This document shows, piece by piece, positions 25,130 through 35,859 of a stretch of 64,000 nucleotides of DNA; positions within the stretch are counted from its first letter, which is position 1, and each line of letters starts with the position of its first letter. Made by a program: the position numbers and the translations under genes. The stretch is from Amycolatopsis methanolica 239 (lineage in GTDB: Bacteria; Actinomycetota; Actinomycetes; Mycobacteriales; Pseudonocardiaceae). Under the pieces are notes generated by a model. It made no database searches. It had not been told where the DNA came from and saw only the letters and a program-made list of their open reading frames with translations. The stretch is taken from the NCBI RefSeq assembly GCF_000739085.1, contig NZ_CP009110.1, positions 2,480,001 through 2,544,000 on the forward strand, in the 5' to 3' direction.

Positions 25130-26212
25130 ATGACGTCGAGGCACGCGTCCGAGGGCTACGCGCTCGCAAAACAGATTGCGAAGGGGCAACGAGCCACTTC
25201 GCGAGGCCTCCTGCGCACCGACGACCTCGATGAGGCCCGCGGTTTCCTCACCAGCGTGTACGCACCCCACCACATCACGGCGGTCGAACGAGGCCGATTC
25301 GGATTCTGCATGCGGGTGCTGAACGCCGAGCGGCTCAGGATCGGATACAGCAACTTCAGGTCCGACGTCCGGCTGGACGTTCCGCCGCCGTCGTTCTACG
25401 TGTTCTGCTACGCGCCATCGGGATCCGTCGACGTCGTTTCGGGCCGCCGGTCCGCATCTGTTTCCCGTACTACCGCGGCTGTCCTGTCGCCCAGCGCGCC
25501 GTGGCGGTTCGAGCGCTGGACCGACGACAGTACGTTGATGGCGATGCGGATCGACCGCGCCGATCTGGAGGACGATCTGTCCGCCATCCTCGGCAGAAGG
25601 GTTGTCGAGCCGATCGAGTTCGGCGACAAGCTGGACCTCACCAGGGGACGAGGCGCCGACTTCGCCCGTGTGCTGCGACTCCTGCAAGACGACGTGGGAC
25701 AGCCGAGCCAGCTTGCCCAGCAGCATCCGGTCATGGCATCGCACCTGGGACAGCTGGTGCGGTCGGCGCTGCTCATGTCGCAACCGCACAACTACTCGGA
25801 CAAGCTCGACGAAGACCGGGGCTCGCGCCTTCCCGCCGCCATACAGAGGGTCGTCGACGTGATCGAAGACGACCCCATGCGGGTCGGCAGTGCGGCCGAC
25901 ATCGCGAGGATCGCCTGTGTCAGCCTGCGCGCGCTCGAAAAGGCGTTCGTCCGGGAGTTCGGCATACCGCCGATGGCGTACCTTCGGCAGGTCAGGCTCG
26001 CCCGGGCACGGAATGACCTGATCAACGGGGACCCTGAGGACCTCACCGTGTCCGCGGTGGCGCTCCGCTGGGGTTTCGGCCATCTCGGCCGGTTCGGCGC
26101 CGCGTATCAGGAGCGGTACGGGGAGCCACCGTCACACACGCTGCGGCGCGGGAACCGAGGACTCGAATTTGTCGTTTCGCGACCGTCGTGGTTCGAGAAC
26201 GGACCTGGATAA
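25130..26212 (+). CDS. AraC-family transcriptional regulator
   Basis: A 360-residue regulator: N-terminal AraC-binding-like domain (LRIGYSNFRSDVRLDVPPPS), then a C-terminal AraC helix-turn-helix pair (SAADIARIACVSLRALEKAF and VSAVALRWGFGHLGRFGAAY). GGGAGG is 9 nt before the ATG at 25130. Last gene of the first catabolic lobe, on the same strand; probably activates it in response to substrate. Confidence 0.88.
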   Translation: MTSRHASEGYALAKQIAKGQRATSRGLLRTDDLDEARGFLTSVYAPHHITAVERGRFGFCMRVLNAERLRIGYSNFRSDVRLDVPPPSFYVFCYAPSGSVDVVSGRRSASVSRTTAAVLSPSAPWRFERWTDDSTLMAMRIDRADLEDDLSAILGRRVVEPIEFGDKLDLTRGRGADFARVLRLLQDDVGQPSQLAQQHPVMASHLGQLVRSALLMSQPHNYSDKLDEDRGSRLPAAIQRVVDVIEDDPMRVGSAADIARIACVSLRALEKAFVREFGIPPMAYLRQVRLARARNDLINGDPEDLTVSAVALRWGFGHLGRFGAAYQERYGEPPSHTLRRGNRGLEFVVSRPSWFENGPG

Positions 26213-26292
26213 CGATCACAAGCTGCGGCGTGTCGTAGCGAACGCTCGGGTCTGCGCATGGGTACGCAGCCCCGAGCGATCCGCGAGCCGCC

Positions 26293-26755
26293 TCACAAGT
26301 CCGGTACGGCGGGAAGGACCTTCTCGGCGAAGTTGCGAGGTAACCGGCAGATTCCTCCCAGGTCATCCCGTGCCGGGTGGCCATCAGACGAAGTTCGTCA
26401 GGCCTGCCCTCCTCGTATGTGGTGCGGAGCTCCGTGATGGCCTGGTCCGGTGTCTGGAAATATCCGCTCCCAGTTCGGGATGTCCTCGGGTTTGGTCGGC
26501 GGTACGTCCACTACCGCCGGGGAGATGTGCACCCGTAAAGCTCGTTACTGATGGAGGGTCATCGGTGATGTAACAGGTCCCGAACGTGTGGACCTTCGCG
26601 TAGTTGGGCTGCCGTCCGTTGCGGACACACGCCTCCCGCCAGCCGGCCAGCCACTTCGGCCACGTCTGCCCACCGGTGAGTCCCTGGAAAAACCCGCCGA
26701 GCCCACCGACATTCAGCCCGCGCTTCGCAACCCCGGTCCATCGCCGCCGCGGAGA
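26293..26755 (-). pseudogene. Luciferase-family monooxygenase remnant
   Basis: On the minus strand a frame from about 26700 to 26530 reads FFQGLTGGQTWPKWLAGW, then PNYAKVHTFGTCYI, and the C-terminal end resumes in another frame as ITELRTTYEEGRPDELRLMA with a final NFAEKVLPAVPDL before a TGA at 26293-26295. The last block resembles the luciferase-like tail FAEKVIPVLKDL of the gene at 38707. The N-terminal two thirds are missing and at least two frame changes are needed. Family assignment rests on the C-terminal resemblance. Confidence 0.55.
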
Positions 26756-26837
26756 AATCGATACAAAAGCCGTTGCCGGTGTGGGTTGTCGCGGCGTTCT
26801 AGCCTGCGTCTTTCACGAGATGTGATGTAGATCAGAG

Positions 26838-28444
26838 CCTGGAAATGGGGGAAGTGCCTGTTCTGTAAGGGAAACTTGGGCTTGCGACGGTCCAAGATTC
26901 ACTTCACGGGAAGGCACTTCCTTGGTGCAGGGTAGCAAGGCGTCATCGGTACGGGTCAGCGCGGACGGTGAGGGGCTGGTGTCGCGGGCGGGGGTTGCGT
27001 TGCTGCGGGAGCTGACGATCAGCACCGGCCTAGGAACCGGCTGGTCACAGGAACTTCTCGACGCCTATGACGGGACGCCGGTCCACCTGCCGGGGCGGGT
27101 TCTGGCTGATCTGGCGGTGATGATCGCCGACGGTGGTAACGCGCTGGCGCATCTGGCGACGCTGCGGGATCAGGACAAGCTCTTCGGCGCGGTGGCCAGT
27201 GACGCCACCGCGTGGCGGGTGCTGGGCCGGGTCGATGACGAGCACCTCACCCGCCTGCGGACGGTCCGAGCGGCAGCCCGGGAACGAGCCTGGGCCGCCG
27301 GAGCGGGGCCGGACCTGACGGCCGGGTTGACGATCGACATCGACGATCAGCATCGCGCACAGCGAGAAGGAGAACTCGGCGAAAAACGTGGAAAAAGACC
27401 TTCGGGTTTCATCCGCTGCCGGCCTACCTCGACCGGCCCGACGTCTCCGGCGGGGAAGCACTGGCCGGGATTCTGCGACCGGGCAAAGCCGGGCCCAACA
27501 CCGCCGCCGACCATGCCGAGGTCCTGGCGATGGCGCTGGCCGCGCTCCCCGCCCGCGCACGGCCCGACCCCGATGATCCCGACGCGCCACGGGTGATGAT
27601 CCGGACCGACGCCGCCGGCGCGACCCACGCCTTCGCCGCGGCGGTCCGTGCCGCAGGATGCGGGTTCTCGATGGGGTTCCCGATCAGCACCGAGGTCCAG
27701 GCCGCGGTCCTGGCCATTCCCGATAACGCGTGGGTCCCGGCCTACGACATCGACGGCGGGCCCGGGATGGAGCGTGGGTCGCGGAGATCACCGGCATGCT
27801 CGACCTGACGAAGTGGCCGGGAGGTTCGCGGGTGTTCGTCCGCCGGGAACGCCCCCATCCCGGTGCGCAGCTGCGGTTCACCGACGCCGACGGGCACCGG
27901 TTCACCGCGTTCATCACCGACACCGAAGGTGGGCAGCTCGCCGACCTCGAAACCCGGCACCGCTCCCACGCCCCGGTTGAAGACCGGATCCGCTGCGGCA
28001 AAACCACCGGGCTGCGCAACTTCCCCTGCCGCGGCTACCCGGAGAACAAAGCCTGGCTCGAACTCGCCCTCGCCGCCGCAGACCTGCTCACCTGGGCCCA
28101 AGCGCTGTGTTTCACCGGCGACCTCGCCCGCGCCGAACCCGCCACCTTCCGCTACCGCATCTGCGCCATCGCCGGGAAACTCACCCGCACCGCGCGGGCC
28201 ACCACCCTGCACCTGGACCAGGACTGGCCCTGGGCCCAGCACCTCGCCACCGCCTTCACCCGGCTCCGCGCAGACCCCTGGCCCGGCTAAACCCGGCCCC
28301 CTGCCCCTTCGACCAAGGACCCTCGGAACCCGCCCGCCGCCGCGACAGCCGGCCCACAACCCTGCCCACACAACGACTTCCAGTCAAAACTCGACCACAA
28401 CAGGAACTTCCACCGAACCCCACAACCCCATGCAAGATCGAGGC
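26838..28444 (+). mobile_element. IS1380-family insertion sequence
   Basis: Bounded by imperfect terminal repeats, CCTGGAAATGGGG on the left and, read inward, CCTCGATCTTGCATGGGG on the right, around an IS1380-type transposase. The extreme ends are approximate and I could not identify a clear target duplication. It lies between the AraC gene with its monooxygenase remnant and the SnoaL/cupin genes, so it separates lobe 1 from the decaying middle. Confidence 0.65.
26922..28290 (+). pseudogene. IS1380 transposase, frameshifted
   Basis: Three consecutive frames together encode an IS1380-type DDE transposase: 26922 to about 27345 (KASSVRVSADGEGLVSRAG, ATAWRVLGRVDDEHL, LTIDIDD), then to about 27770 (LAGILRPGKAGPNTAADHAE, IRTDAAGATHAFAAAVRAAG), then to 28290 (DGAWVAEITGMLDLTKWPGG, VEDRIRCGKTTGLRNFPCRG). 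Full length would be about 455 residues. Two indels inactivate it unless they are sequencing errors. Confidence 0.8.
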
Positions 28445-28528
28445 TAAGCCCTACCGACTGGTAGGCGCTTCCCAACCTGGTCGTCGCCGAATCGCCCCTG
28501 GAACGGGCACCCCTGATGTCAGGAATGC

Positions 28529-28912
28529 TCACCCGTCTCCGGCCATCGCCGGAGAGAAGTCCATGTAGACGGTGTAGTCGGCGACCTGCGTCCCGAACAG
28601 GCTTATGACTGTCATGCACGGCAACGCCAGGTGTTTCCCGTCGGGTGCGGCCGTTTCGATGGTGAAGTGGCAGAAGAGGCGGTCGCCGGTGTCGGTTATC
28701 TCCCGGATCGTGTGCCGTACCCAGGGGAGCGCGGCCACGGCGCCGGCCGTGGCCGCGGCGATGGCCGTACGGCCCGAAATCGTCTCGCCATTGCCGAACG
28801 TGTAGGTGGCATGGTCGCGGAACCCCTTCGCGAAGTCCTCGGCGTCGCCGCGATCGACGGCCGCGCACATCGAGCGCACCATCTGCGCGCGGCCGGTCAC
28901 GTCGCCGCTCAC
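28529..28912 (-). CDS. SnoaL-like (NTF2-fold) small protein
   Basis: A 127-residue protein of the nuclear-transport-factor-2/SnoaL-like fold: CAAVDRGDAEDFAKGFRDHA, TISGRTAIAAA, HFTIETAAPDGK. Members include ketosteroid-isomerase-like cyclases, dehydratases and binding proteins. The GTG overlaps the cupin stop (GTGA). Third gene after the broken FAD monooxygenase and cupin; a role in the same lost pathway is likely, possibly isomerisation or hydration. Confidence 0.8.
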   Translation of the reverse strand: MSGDVTGRAQMVRSMCAAVDRGDAEDFAKGFRDHATYTFGNGETISGRTAIAAATAGAVAALPWVRHTIREITDTGDRLFCHFTIETAAPDGKHLALPCMTVISLFGTQVADYTVYMDFSPAMAGDG

Positions 28913-29361
28913 CGGAGTGCCAGCCCGTAGCGGGTCATGACCTCGGCGACGAGTTTCATGTCGCGCCCCGGTGCCAGTTCGCTCAGTTCCCGGTAGTAGT
29001 TCTCCAGGCCCGGCGGGGAAACGACGGCGATCACCCGTGTTTGGACGTCGAACGAGTTGTAGAAGACGTGTGGGACGCCGCGTGGCATGAGCGGGGAGTC
29101 GCCCGGCGCGAGCACGTGCTCCACACCGTCGAGTTCGACCGTCACCCGCCCCTCGACACAGGTGAAGAGTTCGTCCTCCCGCGAGTGGATGTGGGTGGGC
29201 GGGCCGCCGAGTCCTGGCGGGACGACGTATTCGAAGAGCGAATAGGTACCTTTTGTTTCCGCGCCGGTCAGCCTTGGGTCGATGCCCAGCCCGATCGCGC
29301 CGTGATTCGTTCCGCCCTCGGTCCGGAACACCCGGCTCGGCGCCGTGGATTCGGTGGTCAT
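28909..29361 (-). CDS. Cupin-domain protein
   Basis: A 150-residue single-domain cupin. Motif 1 is PTHIHSREDELFTCVEGRVT with His-x-His and Glu ligands, and motif 2 is PRGVPHVFYNS with a His. It binds a divalent metal and could be a dioxygenase, isomerase or sensor. The ATG at 29361 has GAGAGGA upstream. It starts 2 nt after the monooxygenase stop and overlaps the SnoaL-like gene by 4 nt. Confidence 0.82.
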   Translation of the reverse strand: MTTESTAPSRVFRTEGGTNHGAIGLGIDPRLTGAETKGTYSLFEYVVPPGLGGPPTHIHSREDELFTCVEGRVTVELDGVEHVLAPGDSPLMPRGVPHVFYNSFDVQTRVIAVVSPPGLENYYRELSELAPGRDMKLVAEVMTRYGLALR

Positions 29362-29363
29362 TT

Positions 29364-30860
29364 TCAATCCTCTCCGTCAACGTGATCTAGGACTTGTTCG
29401 CGGACGTCTCCGGCAAGAGGGGTTCGGCCTTCGGCTGGGCCGCCCGTGCAGCGGCGATCCGGTCGAGCAAGTGCCGGTGTCACCTTGCGATAGGTCGCCG
29501 GGTCAACGGGGGCGAGCCACTGGAACGCCCTGGTCAGAATGCCGATCTGAAGATCGAGATCGGTGAGCACCTCGTCGGCGTGGTGCAGCGAGAACGGGAT
29601 GATCTTCGCGTCTCGGCAATGGTGCGAACCGAGCGCGTCGTCCATGAATTCAAGCTGCCCGGTGACCTGCTCGCGCCGGGCGTCGAGGCTGGGGAGCTCG
29701 AGTTCTCCCTCGATGCCCGCGGCGATCCGCAATGCCGCGAATTCCGCGTTGAGCGGGCTGAAGAACGACGAGTTGTAGCCGTTGAAATAGAGACCGGGGA
29801 CGTCCGGCGGCTGGATCTGCCGTAAAGTGCGAAGTTTCCGCGGTCGTCGTGCAGTTTGGCCTGCACGTTCGCGTCGAGGAACGGAACGGACTGCTGAAAA
29901 CCGGTCGCACAGACGATGATGTCCGCCGGGATCACGGTTCCATCGTCGAGTTCGGCGTACCGCTGTTTCCCGTCGGCATACAGCCGGGCGATCGTCCGGT
30001 CGCGTCGTACCCGGATCGTCCCGGCCTCGACGCCTTCGAAGAATCCTTCGGTGGCCAGGCCGATCGCGCCCCGGACGATGCCTTCCATCGTTCCCCGCGG
30101 GATCAGGCCGAGCTTGTCCAGACCGAACTGCTTGACCGAGACGGAGCCGATCGAGTTGATCAGCGAGCGCCGGATCTTGTCGCCGGGACCGTGCAGGAAC
30201 TTCTCGAACCCGCGCAGCATGCGGTAGCGGAACAGCGCCTCGCCGAGGCGGGTCATCAGCAGCACCTTGAAATTCAGAACCCGGCGACTTTCCGCGGGAT
30301 CTTCCACAGCAGCTGGCGCGCCACGATGTCGGTGCTCGTGGCGACCGACGCGATCGCCACGGTGACATCACACGCCGACTTCCCGTAGCCGGCCACCACG
30401 GCGTGCCGGTCCCGCGCGTCATCGAGGTCCAGGAACTCGGTCCCAGCCATCAGCACGCCGCCGGCGGCGCGGAACTCGTCCACGCCAGGAAACTTCGGCA
30501 CCGCGGGCTCGCAGAACACCCCAGTTGCCACGACGACACGGTCGAACCGCTCGGTTTCGGGAACGCCGTCGCCCTTGGTGGTGACGAGCCAACCCCCGGC
30601 GTCCGGGACAACGGACTCGACTTTGGTCTCCAGCCGCAGCAGGGAATCGATGCCGAAATTGCGCGCGTAGGATGCGAGGTATTCCTGCACTTGGCGTCCC
30701 GTCGGCCATTCCGGCGTCCCTTCGGTATCGGGAAATCGGAGAACGCGTACTGGGCCGCCGGACTCTGCGTCGTCACTCCGGGGTAACGGCGGGTACGACT
30801 TCACACGCCGCCCACGTCGGGACACCTGTCGAAGATCACGACATCGCATTCACCGGTGGC
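29364..30860 (-). pseudogene. FAD-dependent (FMO/BVMO-type) monooxygenase, frameshifted
   Basis: A flavin-containing monooxygenase is split over several frames: an N-terminal scrap VVIFDRCPDVGGV near 30810, then 30780-30274 (TGRQVQEYLASYARNFGID, FDRVVVATGVFCEPAVPKFP, AVVAGYGKSACDVTVAIASV), then 30307 to about 29830 (ADIIVCATGFQQSVPFLDAN) and finally to 29364 (DVPGLYFNGYNSSFFSPLNA). ATGxx and GxGxSA dinucleotide motifs are intact, so decay or sequencing error is recent. The N-terminal FAD motif GxGxxG is missing. Confidence 0.75.
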
Positions 30861-30963
30861 GGATCGGGCGGTATCGGCGCCGCGGTGGCGCGCACCCTGC
30901 TCGGGGGTGGCTTCCCCGGCCGCGAGGCTCACGATGGGCGCTCGGCACACCGACCGTGCCGAG

Positions 30964-32168
<1,205 letters not shown>

Positions 32169-32365
32169 GACGCCTCCTCCCGGCTCCGGTGCTGGGTGAT
32201 GCACGACTGTGACCCCATGCAGGAGCCTCGGGCGACACCGGAAGAGCCGCCTCAGGAGTCCCACTGCGCGGGAAAGGCCGATCCCGACCGGTGGGACTCG
32301 CGGTTGTCGGCCGATTGCCCAACCGCACAAAATCGCCTCATCGCGCCAACGGTGACTGGAGGTCA

Positions 32366-33444
32366 ATGATGACGCAGCAGGCGGCGTTCACGGACTTCAA
32401 CCCCGGTGGAATCGCCGCATCGGGAGAATCCGCATCTGTTCAACAAGTGGTCGCGCACGCACGCCGATTTGCTTTTCACCGACGCTCAACGCGTACGTCG
32501 TGACGCGCTACGACGAGATCAAGTCGATCGTCGACGACCCGGACACCTATTCGTCCAGCAACGCCATTCCGGTCCTGTGGCAGAATCCGGAACCCGTCGT
32601 CGAAGCGCTCCAGGGGATCATCCCGGAGGCGGCCACCGTCGTGAACACCGACAAACCACAGCACGCACCCTTGCGCAAGGTGCTCGATTGCGCGTTCTCC
32701 GACCGCCGCATCCGCCGGCGGATGTCGCTCATGAGGACACGTTCAGCCGAACTCGTCGACCAGTTCGCGGGGGCACACCGGGCGGACCTCGTCAGCGCCT
32801 ATGCCGACCCCTACGTGCAGTTGATCGTCAGCGACGTCTTCGGCATCCCCGCCGAGGACAACGACCGGGTGCAGGGCTGGACGAAGCACGGCACCGACAT
32901 GGTTCCCGCGGTGAGCAGGGACGACCTGCACTACATGTTCCGCGGCCTGCGCTTCGCCGGGCACGACACCACACGCGATCTCATGACCAGCGCGCTCCTG
33001 CTGCTGCTCGACAACGACCGCCAGTTGTGGGAGATGGTCCGCGCCGACCACCCGGCGTTGCAGCAGGTCATCGAGGAGACGCTCCGGCGGGACGCGCCGC
33101 ACCGCGGGCTCATGCGCGTGACCACCCGGGACGTGGAGATCGGTGGGACGCCGTTGCCGGCGGGGACGTCGTTGCCGCTGCTTTTCGGTTCGGCGAACCG
33201 GGACGAGACCCGTTTCGCCGCGCCGGACGAAGTCCGGCTCTCGCGGGCGAACATCCACGAGCACCTGGCGTTCGGCACCGGCATTCACCAGTGCCCGGGC
33301 GCGCAGCTGGCGCGCACCGAAGTGCGCACGGCCATCGAGACCCTGCTCGACCGGCTACCGGACCTTCCCCTGGCACCCGGTTACGAGCCGTCCTACGTCG
33401 CGAGCTTCTTCCGCGGCCTGGAACGGCTCGATGTCACCTGGTGA
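32366..33444 (+). pseudogene. Cytochrome P450 with N-terminal frameshifts and an internal deletion
   Basis: Starts MMTQQAAFTDFNP at 32366, changes frame near 32404 (HRENPHLFNKWSRTHADLLF) and again near 32480 (LNAYVVTRYDEIKSIVDD), then stays open to 33444. The I-helix FAGHDTTRD, EETLRR and heme-binding FGTGIHQCPGAQLAR are intact. Between GWTKHGTDMVPA and FRGLRFAGHDTT about 60 residues of F-G region are missing relative to normal P450s. Hence inactive even if the indels were sequencing errors. Confidence 0.75.
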
Positions 33445-34542
33445 CGGCCACACAGCCCAGGCTCGGTTCGAGCCCGGGGGCTGTGTGGCCGTAGTCACCC
33501 CGCCCGCGGGTCTGGGGTGCTGCTCGAACTCGTACACGGCGTCGAGACCGAGATCGGCAAGAATGTTGGGTACGACGATCTCTGGGCCCGGTTGAGGAGG
33601 CGTGTCCGCCTGCAGCAGTCCGCAGGCCCTTGCTCTGCCGTCCGGCCGTAGGTAGATCACGACCCCGCGACCTGTTCTGCCGAACTCCGTGAGTGCGCGA
33701 TCAAGGTTTCCTCGGCACGTGCACGAAACGGCTCCGAAGACGTCGCCGCAAAGACATTCGGCGTGAACGTAGACAGGAACACGGCCATCGCCCGTTCCCG
33801 CGACCAAGGCCAGGTACTCGTTGCCGGACAGGTACTCGCTGTAGCCCAGAGCGAGAAACTGTCCGAACGACGTGGGCAGTGCCGCCTCAGTGACGCGCGT
33901 GAACTGGGTTTCGTGGCGGAGCCTGTAATCGATGATGTCAGCAACAGACAAGTGCACGAGTCCGTGCTCGAGAGCGAAACGCGCTAGTTCTTCACCTTTG
34001 GCCATTTCGTTAGGCCGGTCCACGGACACGATCTCGCAGAGCGCTCCGGCGGGTGTGCGGCCCGCGAGCCGGGCTAGATCGACTGCTGCTTCGGTGTGAC
34101 CGGGCCGTTCGAGAACTCCGCCCGCGCGTGCACGCAACGGTACGACGTGGCCCGGACGTGAAAAATCTTCCGGGTTCGCGTCGTCGGATCCCAAGGCGGC
34201 GATTGTGGCCGCACGGGACTTTGCGGAGATTCCCGTACAGGTGCCGACCAAGTCGACGGTCACCTGGTAGGCGGTTTGGTATCGATCTTGGTTGGCGTGG
34301 GTCATGGGGATCAGGTTGAGCCGGTCGCACATTTCGCCGGCAAGGGCGACACAGAGGAAACCGGAAGTGTGCCTGACGGTGAAGGAGACCAGTGTCGGGG
34401 TCGCGAGTTCTGCCGCGAAGATGAGATCTCCCTCATTCTCACGGTTTTGATCGTCGACGACTACCACCGGTCGCCCGGCGGCAATCGCGCTCAGGGCGGA
34501 GCGAACGCGCTTGTCGATTGCGCTCTGTGAACTTTTGGACAT
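33355..34542 (-). CDS. RibBA-like protein 2: intact DHBP synthase motifs, degraded GTP cyclohydrolase II
   Basis: A 395-residue protein. The RibB half keeps DRENEGD-type NRENEGDL (about residues 33-40), RPGHTEA and ALCEIVSVD, so 3,4-dihydroxy-2-butanone-4-phosphate synthase activity is plausible. The RibA half has zinc cysteines (ECLCGDVFGAVSCTC), but the QEGRGIG loop is PDGRARACG and the DTVEAN block is absent. The last 35-45 residues are translated through a hairpin and antisense to the P450 gene, so the natural stop was probably near 33490. GAGGAG lies upstream of the ATG. Located just downstream of the SMP-30 gene. Confidence 0.82.
   Translation of the reverse strand: MSKSSQSAIDKRVRSALSAIAAGRPVVVVDDQNRENEGDLIFAAELATPTLVSFTVRHTSGFLCVALAGEMCDRLNLIPMTHANQDRYQTAYQVTVDLVGTCTGISAKSRAATIAALGSDDANPEDFSRPGHVVPLRARAGGVLERPGHTEAAVDLARLAGRTPAGALCEIVSVDRPNEMAKGEELARFALEHGLVHLSVADIIDYRLRHETQFTRVTEAALPTSFGQFLALGYSEYLSGNEYLALVAGTGDGRVPVYVHAECLCGDVFGAVSCTCRGNLDRALTEFGRTGRGVVIYLRPDGRARACGLLQADTPPQPGPEIVVPNILADLGLDAVYEFEQHPRPAGGVTTATQPPGSNRAWAVWPSPGDIEPFQAAEEARDVGRLVTGCQGKVR
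33446..33490. terminator. Bidirectional hairpin between convergent P450 and RibBA-like genes
   Basis: GGCCACACAGCCC (33446-33458) pairs perfectly with GGGCTGTGTGGCC (33478-33490), and the loop itself contains GCTCG/CGAGC. It begins right after the P450 stop. No T-tract follows on either side. Its place inside the RibBA-like reading frame suggests that frame originally ended before it. Confidence 0.7.
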
Positions 34543-34642
34543 CTGCTGTGTCTCCTCGCGACGATCAAAAAAACGTGCTCGGCCCTGGCTGTGGCGGTTC
34601 TCCCGGCGCTCAGTTGACCTGTACGCCGCGGCTGAAGCCGGG

Positions 34643-35530
34643 CTACGGGCGGCCGCCGTGCGGTACCGAGACGCGAACGGTCAGCAGATCGGACTCGTGT
34701 GTACTGGCCCGCGCAGCGGGGTCGAAGTCCGGAGCTGTGCACAGGAACAGCGTCCGACCGTCGTCCCCACCTAGCATGCATGCGTAGACACCGCTACCGA
34801 CCTGTATTTCATCGACGATGTCCCCGCCCTCCTGCACGCGGATCACCCTGCCGTTCAAGGCATCCGCTACCCATAACGCCCCCTCGGCGTCGAGACAGCA
34901 ACCGTCGGGGGCGACCTTCACCTGACTCAGGACCGTGGCGAAATCCCCGGCCGGTACCTCCCCGAACTTCGCCCAAATCCGCTGATTCGTGAGCTGTCCG
35001 CTGTCTTCGATATCGAATGCGGTCATCCGGTTCGCGAAGGTCTCACCGACCACCAGCACGTTGTCGTCGGTGATGACGCTCCCGTTCGGAAAATGCAGGC
35101 CATCCGCGGCTTCGGCGACAGTTCCGTCGGGGTCCACGCTGACCAAGTTCGTCGGGATGGGATCAGACCCAGCGCCGATGTCGAAGCCGAAGTTCCCGAC
35201 GTAGGCGTGTCCGAGGCGATCGACGACCATGTCGTTGAGATTTCCGTTGACATGTCCACTCAGGTCCGCATGGACGACGACCCGGCCATCATGCTCTCGA
35301 CGCAGCAACGTGAAGTCCCGTGCGGAAACCACGAGCAACCGGCCGTCGGGAAGCCAACCAAGACCACCTGGTTGGTTCGGGACCTCGAGTTCGGTCCGGA
35401 GGCCGGTACCGTCCGCGTCCGCGGAAAAAACGCGATTGGTGTAGAAGTCGGAGACCCATATGCGACCTTCATGCCAGCGAGGGCATTCCAGAAATGACAT
35501 TCCAGAGATAATGGTGGTCAGCGCGCTCAT
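34643..35530 (-). CDS. SMP-30/gluconolactonase-family protein
   Basis: A 295-residue six-bladed beta-propeller lactonase: FLECPRWHEGRIWVSDFYTN with the metal-binding Glu, NLNDMVVDRLGHAYVGNFGF with Asn/Asp ligands, LHFPNGSVITDD, and CLDAEGALWVADALNGRVIR. Hydrolyses lactones or related esters. Transcribed ahead of the RibBA-like gene, 100 nt apart, from a promoter with a TGTCGCAA-type palindrome at 35711. Confidence 0.88.
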   Translation of the reverse strand: MSALTTIISGMSFLECPRWHEGRIWVSDFYTNRVFSADADGTGLRTELEVPNQPGGLGWLPDGRLLVVSARDFTLLRREHDGRVVVHADLSGHVNGNLNDMVVDRLGHAYVGNFGFDIGAGSDPIPTNLVSVDPDGTVAEAADGLHFPNGSVITDDNVLVVGETFANRMTAFDIEDSGQLTNQRIWAKFGEVPAGDFATVLSQVKVAPDGCCLDAEGALWVADALNGRVIRVQEGGDIVDEIQVGSGVYACMLGGDDGRTLFLCTAPDFDPAARASTHESDLLTVRVSVPHGGRP

Positions 35531-35683
35531 CGTTTACCGTGTCCTCTCATTGCGCTGATTGCCCAGCTGTGTGAGCCGGTGCGATTGTGGACCGTGTTTC
35601 GCAGGTGCGGGCCGCGGTCTGACGGCCCGGCCACGTTCGGCTGCGTCTGGGGTCTGCGAACGGTGATGCCGGACTCAAGCCGA

Positions 35684-35727
35684 TTGTCGCAGGATTGGGC
35701 TGAAGTGAGTTGTCGCAACTTGCGACA
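35684..35727. promoter_or_regulatory. TGTCGCA-type operator upstream of the SMP-30 gene
   Basis: TGTCGCAA-C-TTGCGACA (35711-35727) is a perfect 8-bp palindrome with a single-base centre, and a half site TTGTCGCA lies at 35684-35691. Related palindromes occur at 38520 and 38559, on the far side of the AcoR-like regulator gene. About 180 bp upstream of the SMP-30 start, an activator-like distance. Confidence 0.65.
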
Positions 35728-35859
35728 GTTCAATGTTCGGTAGTCCCCCGTTAGCTTTTTCGTGGTTGCTGATCAAGGAGCTGTGGCCGCCGGTTCGGTA
35801 TGACCGATGCCCCGGTCGACGTCATGATCCGCGGGAGGGCGGGCCTGAGGGCATCGAGG

